Below, in pieces: positions 47,423 through 59,834 of a DNA stretch of 64,000 nt. Where the stretch lies: NCBI GenBank assembly GCA_027946365.1, contig JAPEUQ010000001.1, positions 3,906,001 to 3,970,000 on the forward strand, read 5' to 3'. This DNA is from Kalmusia sp. IMI 367209. Taxonomy: Eukaryota > Ascomycota > Dothideomycetes > Pleosporales > Didymosphaeriaceae. Made by a program: the position numbers and the translations under genes. Within the stretch, counting starts at the first letter, position 1; each line of letters opens with the position of its first letter. The notes beneath the pieces were generated by a model. The model saw only the letters and a program-made list of their open reading frames with translations. It ran no database searches and had not been told where the DNA came from.

Positions 47423-50400
47423 GTCCCTCTCCTGCCTGCCAGCCTACCAGCGCCTCGCCGGCACTGCACGTACGCAGCGCACCAACCATCAGCGCACCAC
47501 TCCACCACTTCCGCTCCCCCTCCCCCTCGCGGCGGCGCGTCGCCATGTCCAGCAAGCGGGCGTCGTGGCCGGCAGCTCGGTGGCCCACCCCAATCGCTGA
47601 AATCGGCGCTACCAGACGGATCGCGGGCTAACGTCCGGCCCAATCTTTCGTCTCGCGCGCAGGCCCCCTCCACACAACCACCAGCCGTTCAGCAGCGCTG
47701 CCGAATCATCGCGCGGCCTCGGCAGAGATCAGATCGTGAACAGCGCCCCTGCCCATGAGTCGTCCGGGGGCAACCTCGCAGACGTGGCAAAGGAAGTGGT
47801 CTGATCTGCCTCTGCCGCATGGGGGCCGCTCCTTTCTTTGCTCCCGTCCCAGCAGCATGGCGCAAATATCGCGCCCACCGCAAAACCGTGGTACGTCGCG
47901 GTTACGTCTGCCAAAGCCCTCTACCACCATGGCCCGCCGGCATGCGCTGGAACGCTGGAACGCTGGCTCGCTGGCTCGCTCCCACGCTCCCGCAAGTACC
48001 GTTGGTTCCGCCGCCGTCTCACACGTGCGTGTGCAACGCCCGAGGCTCTGATTCCCGTGGTGAGCGTCCCTCTCGCGCTGCGCAGTGATCCGGCCGAGCC
48101 CGCTTTGGCCACACACGCACACATGCGCGGCGCCGCTGTCAAAAGAGGCGTGAACTGCGGGCCTGTCCCAGGATCTTGCCCACGCCTCCACGCTATCGGC
48201 ATCGGCGCGCTTCAAATCGAGATCCAACTCATCTGACGCCGTCGCTTCTTGGCAGTCAGGCCCGAGTGTTTCTCTCCGAGCAGACAGACAAGCTGAGAGA
48301 TATGCTAATCGAGCCGTCATCGTTGGTGGTGTACAACCAAGACACAACCGCACCCTCGACTCGTCATCTGCACGCCTTGAGGCTCGTTTTGGCGCCCTCT
48401 CTTTGCGCGCGCGATGTGCTCTACACGTTTCGCATCGCAGGCGGAACAGCGGAATGACGTGACGTTCCCTTCGATCAGGACAGCGTCATCACGAGACCCG
48501 ACAGGCATCATCCCGTCTGGCGCTGCATCTTACGAACCAAGGTTCACCACCAGAGTACGGCGTGTCACAAATTCATAGCGTGAGCTCTTGCGCCGCGCAG
48601 CTTTTTCCATCCAGGTCGCTACCCTGGCCACATCAGCTGATTTTTCCTCGGTGCTCTGCGCATCGCCATTCCGCGCTAGGAATACTCGACAGGGTCAAGG
48701 AAAAGAGTCAATGGCCCGATTGGTACTTCTGGGAATTCAGAATGCGCATACCAAATCCTGCAGATACAGCTCCGCATGAAGACATGCTCGGCATCCGGTC
48801 AGGACGATCCTGCGCGGGTAGATTTGTGGTACGATCCTGTGTGTGAGATCGTTTACTAGATTCAGGTTTCTTCCGGACTACGGGCACGCGGCGCGCATGG
48901 GTGTAAGCCGCAGCCTGTCATCATAGGAAAGGCACCCAGTATCTTAAGTTTCAATGCCACGGGAATGATTCAACGCAGCCTGCGCTGACGAGGCTCCTGG
49001 TCACAGCTTCTCATGCACCGCCATCAATTACCAGCGGCAATCTGTCCCGAAGACCAAGACATTCGCAAGGTCAGTGTGGTACAAGCTGTGTGTCCTCTTT
49101 ATCGATACCAAGCAGGTATACGAAGCGGGGTATAGTTGGCGTCATATACCACATCCCGTATGCTCTGCATGCCTGATCATGCACGTCGAGATCTCACGCA
49201 CCGCCAGAACGACACAAGACACGACAAGGCTTGCTGGGCGTTCCGCTGCTGGGTGCTAAAAGATGGCAGCAGGCTAAATTCGACTCTGTGCGCCTCTCGA
49301 ACTGGTGCTAACAGTCCCGGATGCTCGCTACGACGAAGATAGGCGAAGACGGTGCCCCACAGGTGGTATCATCGCCACGGCAGATTGCCCTTTCCCTTCT
49401 CCCATGTTTCACCCGGCCCCTGTTTCAAGACCTCAACGCGCAAACGACCCCCCGTTGAGCAGACTTTTAACATCCTGTCGTGCAAGGATCCGTCTCGATC
49501 CCGCGCTGATTCGGTAACCGTCCTGCATGTCACCGGCTCGACGCTGACTTGTTGAAATGAACCCACGGGGCTGCGCCATTCGCCTGTTGTATCCTTTCAT
49601 GTGTCAGGCATTAATATCTCGAGTCGCTTGGTGACTCGGTATGCTGCTCTCGATCCTCGCTCCGAAATTTCTGCTTTTCGACATGTCTTTTACCGCCCTC
49701 GCTATGATACCAAGCAAACCCAGTCTTTGTATCTCTGAAGAGAAGTGACTTGGCCACTTCTCGTTTCTCCATGCGATGATGAGACAACGCCTTTCTTGGA
49801 AAGAGACCTAGGTACTAGCATTAGTCATGCTCAACGGCATCCAGCCTCTCGCCCTCGCTCGGACCAATGTTAGATGCTTGCAGGAGACTCCCCCGGGTCA
49901 ATCTGGTGCATGCGCTCCTCGTACTTTGTAGCCTACACTTGAACGAGAGCAGTGGAATTGTTCAAGTCGAGTGATCACACACTCGGATACAGGCTCGCGA
50001 ATCTCTCGTCAAAGCCCTCGCTTCGAACTCGCCCGCTCGTATTCATGCAGAGGGTGAAAGCCGCCAACCAATTCTGCCGGCAACTATTTCAAGATAGATC
50101 GAGCCACAACTGGCCTGGTCCATGTGATACTGCAGCTGCGAGCGTTGGTTCCATTATATGCAGACAGCCTCAACACCAGCATTGCCCCACACTTTGCGGA
50201 GATGGGCAGGTACTGCCCCACAACCACTTCTCATGCCCATGGATTCCACGGCTTCAGTCATGGATTTGTGTTCAAAATTTATTGACTACATCTAGCTGTC
50301 GCGGGACACGGCAGGCGAGGCTCCCGATACCGACTAGGTGTCGGTTTGGGACCGTCGTCCCAAGATGATGCCAATCAGTGGGGAAGTATCCATCCTTTCG

Positions 50401-51995
50401 AGAGGACGCTGTATGCGAGGGACGGATTCATCGGTGATGGAGATTTTAATGCTGATCTTCTAACCTTCTGTCTTTTCAACTACGTAGCAATGATGTTGTG
50501 CTACTGCTCGACTTACACCAAAGGTGGTGCGCGACGCACAAGATCGATATAATTACATGAGCAGATGAACGATGCCAGCCTACCTACCCACGCCCACGTG
50601 TGGCCGCGCGGCTTGCGACAACTCAAATTCCGTCACTGTACAACACGCCAGTAGACAGTCCCTCACTGCTACACAGTTTTCGCGGCCCCCCTGTCTACGG
50701 GTCAACGCGCAGAAATCTCGATCCGATCCTGGCCAGGCATGCACCTCGCCAATTGTTGTCTTCTCCGCGCTTTCCCCGTGTAACATGCGACGACTCATTA
50801 TCACAGCTGAATTTGCGAATCCATACGGATATCTCGCGTACGTATCCTTTCCCGCAAATCGTACGACTTTCCTGCCGTAGCCGTTACGCCTCCCAAAAGC
50901 AAGGCAGGCCTATGGCCACGCCTGACTCTCCTATGCGTTTCACGCCTTCCTTATAGGTAGGTAGGGACGCCAAGACCTCTACGCACACCGACTGGTAATG
51001 CGCCCACAGGAGCGAAGATCGCTGCTGCTGATGCGCTCCAATTTCACATTTGCACCGTGCGGCTTCTATCCAACGGTGTTCGAGAAGGGACTTTATCTGT
51101 GGTCGCTTGGCGGTCATAGCGCTAATCCCCGGCCCGGAATGCAGGGTTTCGTATGCAAATGCAGCAATGTCACGATCTCTTTTAGTCCGCTTGCAGGACA
51201 TGAGGCGTGGGTGATCAGCTGTTGATCCTCAAGTGTCGACCCCTGGGTTGGACGCTTCGGCGATCAAAGGTCGCCGAAATGAAGACGTTGCGGAACCGCA
51301 AATCGTATTGTTGCTGCTAGGGTTGAGAGTTGGGCAGCGCCATTCAGGGGTGGATGACTCCATGGGACAAGTCACCGCAGACCAATCTTCAACACTACAG
51401 CATATGCATGGTTCCGAGGTTCTTTACGCTGACCTGCATATGACCAATAGCAATTTCTTAATGAATGAGGCTCACTAGGAAGGGCATTTCTACCCGGTTC
51501 GGGACTGAGGTGCTTTTCCGCCCGATCCGAGCCGCGAATGGTTATGAAAGAAATGCAAAACAGCAGGGCAGGTACGGATTTCGGGGAATAATTTCTCATC
51601 AAGGATGTCCTGAAGGAGCAGTGAACCGTTGCCTATACTAACATCCTCGGTATGCAGGCTGGTCCATTCTACCCTTGAATGGATGTATATCGTATCCCAG
51701 CTTTACTGATGTACTAGAAGAGCTCAAGCAGAACAATGCCAATATCAGCGGCAGTATCGCATACCTGAGCAGTATATGTTCGAACACAACGTTAGTGTAT
51801 AATCATTCTCATCACCGATACCTTGAAACGCATCGCATAAAGGTAAGGATTTTATGAAGAACATATGCCTGAACACACTTGTGGACCAAAATGCCATACA
51901 TGACAGGATGAAAGCTTTTCACTAGCATAAAAAGTTATCATCCACACGTCTACTTGTCTTCTAAAGAAAGAAAAACGTTGCACCACCGTTCACGA

Positions 51996-52003
51996 TATAA
52001 AAG
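51996..52003 (+). promoter_or_regulatory. TATA box with a leader-like sequence downstream
   Basis: tataaaag is followed at 52045-52095 by a CAA- and A-rich stretch with no G-rich patches, resembling the leader of strongly expressed ascomycete genes. The first ATG after it (52191) opens only a 48-codon, Arg-rich frame ending at 52337. Confidence 0.3.
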
Positions 52004-52028
52004 CGCGAACAAAGGCAGAGCAGTCCAA

Positions 52029-52122
52029 GACTCGCTACTGGTCACCCACCAAGCAACAACCATTCCACAAGAAAATTTCAAAAACATACAACAGCGGGGA
52101 TTCGCTAGTTGTCACCAACCTA
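52029..52122 (+). repeat. short imperfect direct repeat
   Basis: gactcgctactggtcaccca at 52029-52048 recurs as gattcgctagttgtcaccaa at 52099-52118, 70 bp apart. It lies just downstream of the TATA-like element. Confidence 0.5.
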
Positions 52123-53510
52123 GCTACTAATCCGCCGGTAATCTGCTTAAGTACCGCTGAGCGAACGGGAAGCGCTGTAGTCAGATTCCTATGGTCGTAT
52201 GTGGTAATTTGGCAACCAGGAATAGATCATGTAGACGGGTATACTACGATGGGAGAGAACGACGAGGTAGGGGCACTTTGATGTGCATAGACTGTATAAT
52301 CAATGCGGAGCAAAGGTCAAAGACCAACCACACGTAAGACTGATGGTGGACGTGAGGATGGTGCTCTGAGGAATTTGTCGCGTGCTGGATGGATTGTCAT
52401 CCACGATATTTTGCGAAATGCTGGCAAAACCCCGCCTACTCCTCAACGTATCTTCCTATACAACCGTCGTCTTCCACTTGCGACCCGGCTACTGCCAGTC
52501 ATTACCTACTGCAAAAGCATAGCCACAACAAGGCACGTCTCGATGATCTGTCCAAGGAGCTAGCAGCCGCTATAATATTACATTTCCAACCTGTTCGTCA
52601 GCGTGCACCAGGGTATTGCGAAGCGACACCTGGCCTCGGAACAACTTTATCGGATCGCTAAATCGTATTTGTACGCTACCATCGTGATCAACGACTCTTG
52701 TCTTGCGTCTGCGCGGCTAGATCGCCTGCTGGTGGCCATCGTCTCCGATGCGGCGCATGCATAAGGTGCGCGGTCTCAGAACATCTCCCCCGGAAAATAT
52801 TTGAGGCCCCTCTCGTGGATACCTTCAGAGGTGACAAAGTTTGGACCGTTCCATTCTACGGGCACACTCCGGTCGAATGGATCGGCCTAAACACTGAGGA
52901 GTATCTGCCGGTCCCGACGCCGTGTTCTAGCAAGTAAGCGAGTGTCTAGACAAGTCCTCCAAAGTCGACTTTCAAAACACGTGCGATCGACCAGTCAGCA
53001 AGCAAGAACCTCTCAGACTCTGTGATGAAAGGATCTGAGATGGGTATCACAAGGACCCTAGGGTGTTCAACTATCAATATCGATTGTTACTAACTCCAAA
53101 ATATTACATGTTGAGCAATCGATATCAACAAAGATCGATCACCTCCATTCTTCTACTTACTTGCTTACTTGCTATACAGACATGTAGACTTAAGAATAAA
53201 TAAAGAGGGCTCCTACCAAGCGTATCTCGCCCACTGCAAAAGGTCGAACGCCTCTGTCTATCAGCCCTATATCAGAACAATCTCCATTCTGATGGACAAA
53301 ACTTCAATATGCCCTCGATCACAGGCATGACTGATTGATCGGTGGGATCGATTATCACACGGAAATATTTTGCCTGCTGGATTCTCGACAATCATTCTAC
53401 CTCTACGAATACCAATTTACAGATCTGGTTCATCGTGCATGTAGGCTAGGAATGTCCAGTTCCAACAACGTTCGCCTTCTGGTATCGTCAGACTGTCTAG
53501 CTGTTTTCGC

Positions 53511-53533
53511 TACTACTACTACTACTACTACTA
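53511..53533 (+). repeat. (TAC)n microsatellite
   Basis: Between seven and eight TAC units in AT-rich non-coding DNA upstream of the HET gene. Confidence 0.85.
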
Positions 53534-54241
53534 GAAATACAATCGGAAAGCGGTTACGCGAGAGCTCTGTGGTCACCATTATGTGGAATCACAGATGACC
53601 CTTATTAGTCCGATTGGCTAAAACCTATCGAAATTGACAATTGTTAGCACAGAAAAAAAGTTCCCCAGGTGTATAGAAGCATTCAAGAAGAAAGTGTGAA
53701 TATGCTGCAGTATCGGTCGCTAGGGACATTTCTGAGTTGATATGGTAGAGGCACATATGTTCATTAAACACATAGGCATGGGCCATTTCTGGGTATCTAA
53801 GAACGTCAAGCGTTGTTCCGGTCGGACCTGTGATGCATATGATACTTCGTTAATTTGATGTTGGGGCTATATTATTATAAAACAATCTTCATACACTACG
53901 ATAATTGACTCGTAGCTTCATAATTTCTCCGAGCACTTTGCGATGTGACGGGGACGACATAGCTGCACTACCTTGAGATTCGATAAAGTTCGACCGATCT
54001 CGAATGGAAACGTAACACAATTTACTAATAATGACATAGGATGATCAACAAGGTATTTCCTTGTACGATAACTTAGAATTGTGATTGATGATCGATGAAG
54101 CAGTAGTCTGGAGATCGCAGCCATGACTATGACAAGAACAGTTAGAGCCATCTGCACCATCCCACTTCTCGTAGATCACACTAGTTTGCCTCCTCTCCAT
54201 TCACCTTTCACCCTCATGCCACAGCCACACCAGGTGATAGC

Positions 54242-56089
54242 ATGCGACTCATCGATGTCGATAGCCTCGAAATCAAGACCTTCAGCGAGCAAAATGTCCC
54301 AACCTACGCTATTCTGTCGCATACGTGGGGCGCCGACGAGGTTACGTTTCAAGACATGTGCATGATCACACGGCTACGCTGCATCTCTCAAACATTCAGT
54401 AGTCAAGGAACTAGTTCTTCTCAAAATGGAGATATGTCTGGTAATGGTCAGTCTGCCGCTATGCTCGCAGCAATGGAAATGCTTGTGCGTGGGGACTGGA
54501 GTGCTGGCATGGTCATCCCGGATACGAGCGAAGAAGCACTCATGAAAAGGGAAGGATATCGCAAGATCCTTTGTTCGGCGAGAGAGGCAAAACAATTAGG
54601 GTATCAGTGGATTTGGATCGATGTTTGTCTTCCGTCACCGTGAAATGGGTTCTGCACTCATACTAACATGATGGCCTGTACGCAGACGTGTTGCATCGAC
54701 AAGACTTCAAGCGCAGAACTTCAGGAGTCTATCAACTCCATGTATAGGTGGTACAAAGAGTCTGCTGTTTGTATAGTCTATCTGAATGACATTGCACCAG
54801 GCGGTGAAGACATCATGGATACGCAGGCTACTGCCGAAGCAGCGAGCAGTGCCTTCATCAACAGCCGGTGGATTACGAGGGGCTGGACACTTCAAGAGCT
54901 TGTTGCACCAACTTCGCTACGATTTTACTACCAAGATTGGACGCTGATGGGAGATAAAAGCGAATTCGTCGAGGAAATCTCTAATGCAACTGGCATACCA
55001 ATCTTCGTTCTCGACAACGGCGAATTGAGCGAGCTATCACTTGCGGAAAGGATGTCGTGGGCATGCTACCGGCAAACTACGCGTATCGAGGACATGGCAT
55101 ACTGCCTCCTCGGTATCTTTGACATCCAGATGCCACTCCTCTACGGCGAAGGTGAAAAGGCCTTTATCCGTCTCCAAGAAGAGATCCTCAAAACCACTGA
55201 TGACTACTCTCTATTCGCATGGAGAGCTATGAATTCCGAGTCTCGACCAGCTATTAAGTCTACCTACAGAGGCTTACTTGCACGCTCACCCATTGAATTT
55301 CGCGACTGTGGTGCTGTGGAGCGCGAAAACATCACCTGCACATTCCCCATCACCTCAACACCTATCGGCCTCCATCTTGAACTAGAATTCTTGTCAGACC
55401 CAAAGGATAAGACGCGCTTCATGGCCCTGATACGTTGTAACAACCACTTGAACCAGCGGCTCGCAATATATCTCAAGTGTCTGGACGGCGGGAACCAGTA
55501 CGCACGTGTGGAAGCAGGGTCGCTCATCCCAATAGACAATTGGCCAACAGGCCAACTGCGCACCATATACGTGCGTCAAAAGCCCTCCATACCACACGAC
55601 TTTTTCGCGCTGGAGATGCGCTGCTTCCACATCCAACGCCGCGTGACCGACCGCTCTATCCCGCCCATTCGTATCATGTCTGTATTCCCACCCTCCCCGT
55701 GGAACCCACGGACGCACCAACTCACTATTCCCGCGACAACCCTTGAATTCCTTGGCGTGCTCTTTCTACGCGGACAGTCATCGTCGTACGGCTCGTCGGC
55801 TGAATTCCAGGTTGTTGTGGGCTTCAATCGAAGGTACAAGCACTACTGGTGTAAGGCAGTGCAGTGCGCATGGCCGGACGTGGGTGCGGATGCGTTGCGG
55901 TGGCGCGCGGCGATTCGGAAGGTGCTACCAATGGAGATTCATGACCCGCTGATGAAGAACGATGTGAGACATGATATTTTCGTGATTGGGGAGAGCGGGA
56001 TGGGCGTCAATATCAGCATAAGAGCAGGTATGTGTGGCGATAATGTTGCATTGCAGGTTCTTATCGATGGGTTGGTCAAAGGAAGATGA
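54242..56089 (+). CDS. HET-domain protein (heterokaryon incompatibility type)
   Basis: Two exons, 54242-54622 and 54686-56089, with a 63 bp intron (GTTTGT donor, actaac branch, GCAG acceptor), give 594 aa. The HET domain occupies the first 250 residues: MRLIDVDSLEIKTF, TYAILSHTWG at 21-30, WIWIDTCCIDKTSSAELQESINSM across the splice, YLNDI, then SRWITRGWTLQELVAP. Conserved IEDMAYCLLGIFDIQMPLLYGEGEKAFIRLQEEI follows. HET proteins trigger cell death when genetically different hyphae fuse, and some act in defence-like signalling. Odd: about 60 residues (40-105, Ser/Gly/Met-rich) are inserted between the first HET motif and the second, where most family members have about 15. The C-terminal 340 residues have no repeats or NACHT and no family I recognise. 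It has no close neighbour on its 5' side. Confidence 0.92.
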
Positions 56090-56433
56090 GTAGCATAGTA
56101 CGGATGAGGTCAGGATGGAAACAGAGAGAAAAGGTTTCGTCTACACGAATAGGGTTGCGGTAGACATTGGACGGAATCTGCGAGCACTGAAAAGTGTGTG
56201 TAGAGTGTATGCCCCCAACAACTAGGTGCTGTGCAGACTTGTGCTGAAAGCGTAACCAAAGATACCAAATGTATTTTTTTTTCCTCTTGAAGAAACAGTG
56301 AGTTGTTGAGTAGTGAGGTTTCCTGTGATCTCTCGAGCGCTACAAGAGTGGCGATTTTGAATTGAACGCCGAGGACTGCCAGGTCACACCATATATAAAC
56401 CTGCCAATTTCAAATAATCAATTGGAAAGCCCG

Positions 56434-58443
56434 TCACTTCGCCACGTTGTGCACCCTCATATTCTCTCTCTCCATCCAAGCATCGATTACACCACCCCAT
56501 TCGTCTCCCCCGGCATGCCCATTTGCATGTCCTCCCTCCACACCCTTCCCATCGATCCCCCAAGCCCTCACAATCCTCCTCGCAACCCCCTCTCCGGCCC
56601 AATACGCACCTGTGACCGTCCCTAGCGCCACAAAAGGCGCCGTATGCTCTCCCGCAAACCACACGCCCCTCCCCGGTAACCCCTTCCTCATAGCCTCGAT
56701 ATCGCGATCGCCAGCTTCCAGTCCGACCTGGAAATTACAGTAGCTGCCATACCCGGCAAGTTCGTCATTTGCCCACGTTGTCGCTAGGATGCGCGAAGGT
56801 TGGTGCGAGGGATCGGTGGGAGAATAATTTGGCAACCGCGAGAAGTAGGGGTGGAAGAAGTCGACGAGGAGTTTTCGGGTTGCGGCGTCAGGGTCCGTGA
56901 TAGGAGGTGTGTGGGACTTGAGCAGCGAGGCGAGGTGTAGGGAGGTGGGACCGTAGGTGTAGAAAAGGAGAGTCGGATGGGCAGTTGGGCCGGGAAGTGC
57001 GGCAAGATTCATGGCTTCTTGGGGCCAATTGGAGGGGTTGGTGGACGGAGCATAGGTGGGCTTAGTCCAATGGGTGAAGCCAGGGGTAATGCGCTGGATT
57101 TACGGTCAGTTTGTCGGAGGACATGCGTTGGTGGATGGGCGCGGTCGTTGCTGGGACGTTGGGAATAGATGGATCATGTGAGATTGGGGCGGTTAGGTCG
57201 TTTGGGGTGGACTCGTTCCAGAAGGCGGTCGGGAAGGTCATGTAGACCTGTAAACGTCAGTATGCTGTGCAGAAATCAGAAGGGGTGAGCACTACCTTAT
57301 CTAGATGTCCATAGCCGATCGAGGCTATTGCTTGTTTGAGCGCATCTGGAAGCTCGGGCTCGAAGGCATTTCCATTCCTCTTCAACCAACCCAAGGGAGT
57401 CGTCACTACAACCTCATCAAAATTCAGACTTTCCTGTCCATTGAGGAAGACCTCCACACTTGGTTCTTCCTTCGTACCTTTGGACACAACCTTCTGCACT
57501 ATGTGCCCAAACTTGATATTTGCACTCCTCTGTGCGGGTTCTGCTATCCGATCTAGGACCTTGCTGTACGTGTCCGCAACGAACAGATTTTCCCCATCGA
57601 TGCATTCCTCTAACCAAAAAAATTTCAGACTTTGCTTCTCGATCGGGGAGCCGACAAAGGCACCCCACATCTCCGCCATGTCCAAAATGGTCTCTCTTTT
57701 CCTCTCGACTTCTTTATCACCTTCCATATCTATAGGTATAATTTCCGGTACCTTCTTCTTGAAGAAATCGTGAAGACTTTCCTCAGCTGGTATTGATGCG
57801 CTTTTGTCTTCAGAATACTTCATTCCCTGCTCAATGATACTCCACACGAGCTCGAAGTCTTCGCCCGCCTCTTTCGCAGGCATTTGCTTCCCTGATCTGT
57901 CGAAAATTGATTGTCGGCCGTCCCAATCCATCGTAATGGTGTTCGTTTCTTTCGCTAGGTCCAGCATTGGGTTGTTGTCTGTACCATGTATCCAATTCGG
58001 GCCACTTGTAGCATGTTAACCAGGCTTCACGACTCTCGATATTTGGTCGTAGGAAATAAAGGCAAGGCACACCTACAGGTCGACTTTGTGACCTAATGCA
58101 TCGCTTTGACATAGCTGTGGAACGTAAGTCACGTGTTCTCTCTGGATACGCATGTTTATGAGCTTACCCGACCACCAACACGATCTCTCCCCTCTAGGAT
58201 TGTGACTTTGACACCATGCTGTAACAGCACATCTGCGCATCGCAACCCTGCGACACCAGCACCTACCACGCAGACATGTGGGATTCTCCCTGCAGCTCTT
58301 CGCAACACGGTCATATCGTGACCATTCGCCTCCATATATCCTTCTGAATGCGGCGAGTTCGACAGATCTCTCTGCATGCGCGTTATGGTGTCAGGGTCGG
58401 TATTAGGTCTATTGTTTGGAATGTAAGTCCGATGATCAGCCAT
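56434..58443 (-). CDS. flavin-containing amine oxidase, frame change near 57.1 kb
   Basis: Exons 58443-58168, 58114-58077, 58004-57296 and 57247-56434; introns 53, 72 and 48 bp. About 590-610 aa. The FAD-binding Rossmann motif VVGAGVAGLRCADVLL (GAGVAG at 61-66), the ILEGRDRVGGR block and GPNWIHGTDNNP are those of polyamine/monoamine oxidases. The C-terminal FAD contact WFAGEHTAPFVALGTVTGAYWAG is present. The substrate is unknown; polyamine oxidases and LSD-type demethylases share the fold, but no SWIRM domain is seen. Odd: the last exon reads up to HPLD in one frame and GFTHWTKPTYAPSTNPSNWP in the next. Either a 64-nt intron (57094-57157, weak GTCCCA donor, good CTGAC branch) or one extra C in the CCCC at 57083-57086 explains it. 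The gene converges with the HET gene. Confidence 0.85.
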
Positions 58444-59834
58444 GGTGGCGACAATGATGCGTGTAAGCTGACGAAAGTGGGGTAAAGTGTCTTCTCAATA
58501 AGTTGTAATGAACAAATAATGTATCAGCATCCACACCAGGAAGAAAGCAGAAGATATTTCGCCAGTGGCGTTGGCATGTAGATAAATACCCCAAGCCCGA
58601 GGCAAGCCGGAACGGCTCCGATGCGCTACGCGCGCTTTGGTGGCACGAGGCTATATGTCAGGGTTTGAGTGGATAGATAAAGCCTCGTTGTAACCGACAC
58701 CTAAATTGATTGTGAAGAGGGTTGATCTGTACAACAGGGGCATCTATTGCATATAGACAGAATGATCCAATGAGAAGTCATTTGATGGTAACGCGCTAAA
58801 GGACAACGAAAGAACCAGAACGTACCTCGAAGGTGTAATGACTGCGCTGTCTCAAGCGATAAAGCTGACGGCAAGGTCTCGATGAGCGCAAGATCTGCAG
58901 GGAACTAAGATTCTATGCTGCGATGTGCGTGTATTAGTTTTGTGGGTTGCGTAAGAAAATGAGATGAAAGAAATAGTGAGGCGCCGGCAGACAGAGCTAC
59001 TTCCTATGACAGGATAGGCGTACTAGCCGTATCAAGCGTCTTAACGTTCATTGGACACCTGCCACTACGACTGCATGATATATCACGTACTTCGAAAGCA
59101 ATACCGTCAATGTGCTTGTTTTGCTGACGCCCTATTGTTGTATAACTTGATTTCCTATGCTCTCCTGTGAGAGGACAAGTATTTCCCACATCTACCAAAC
59201 CGTCTATGCTGCATAGATGCGCTCTTGAATATACCCGCTCGACGATCTAAATCAAAGACTTCCTCATTCCTCATGAAAAACTTTACTTAAACCCTTTGGC
59301 CCATCCTCATAACCCACGTCTTCCTATCCGACCGATCCATCTCCCCTTTTAGCTCATCTGCCCTCCAATCGACCACCTTCAACCATATGTATAGCCTTGC
59401 TATCTCCTCCATCCTATCCCTTGACCCTTCTTTCGCTAAGCTTACATCCTTCTCAAAATCCTACTCAGAACCTCCTTCCTGACCTTGAGTAAATCTTGCA
59501 GCTCCGTCTCTATGACTTCCTGTAGCTCTGTGCTCGTCGTTTTATCGAATTTTACGATGCGGGTCACTTCCGGGACGGACTTTGCTTGTGCAATTTGTGT
59601 CTTGCTTGATTAGCGAGGCACTGGGGTTCGTGTCATCTGATAGGCAAGGAGGATAGGTAGGTGCCTTGGGGCCGCAAAAAAAGAGGGTGCGTCTCTGCAC
59701 ATTTGATGTGATGCATGGGAGAGCACGGCGGGCGCTTAGTACGAGCATGAAGGGTGTCATAGCCGTATGCGTGTTTGCACTGTGTGGTTATGTGTCTTGC
59801 TGTAATTTCGCTGAGTGATTCATCGTCCTGACTT
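58444..59834. other. upstream region of amine oxidase
   Basis: About 1.4 kb. The left part should be the amine oxidase promoter. Frames in 59542-59947 are short and may overlap the 3' end of the MYND gene. Nothing else was recognised. Confidence 0.4.

Larger units (their letters stand above)
46216..54241. other. 8 kb interval without a credible gene, upstream of nsdD
   Basis: The nsdD start and the HET gene start are divergent, with about 8 kb between them. From 46.2 to about 48.5 kb it is GC-rich and holds long overlapping frames on several strands (for example plus 46797-47600 and minus 47706-48353), all biased in composition and domain-free. From about 51.8 kb it becomes AT-rich. It contains CTG, CT and ACT simple repeats and a TATA-containing patch at 51996. 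Long upstream regions are typical of developmental regulators. Confidence 0.6.

Noticed and set aside
46797..47758. Long plus-strand open frames (up to 267 codons) upstream of nsdD
   Set aside because: Several frames on both strands are open at once because the DNA is GC-rich. The proteins are Pro/Arg/Ser-biased, cross a CT repeat and show no domain.
47706..48353. 215-codon minus-strand frame
   Set aside because: It overlaps equally long plus-strand frames, its composition is random-looking, and no motif, signal or splice pattern supports it.
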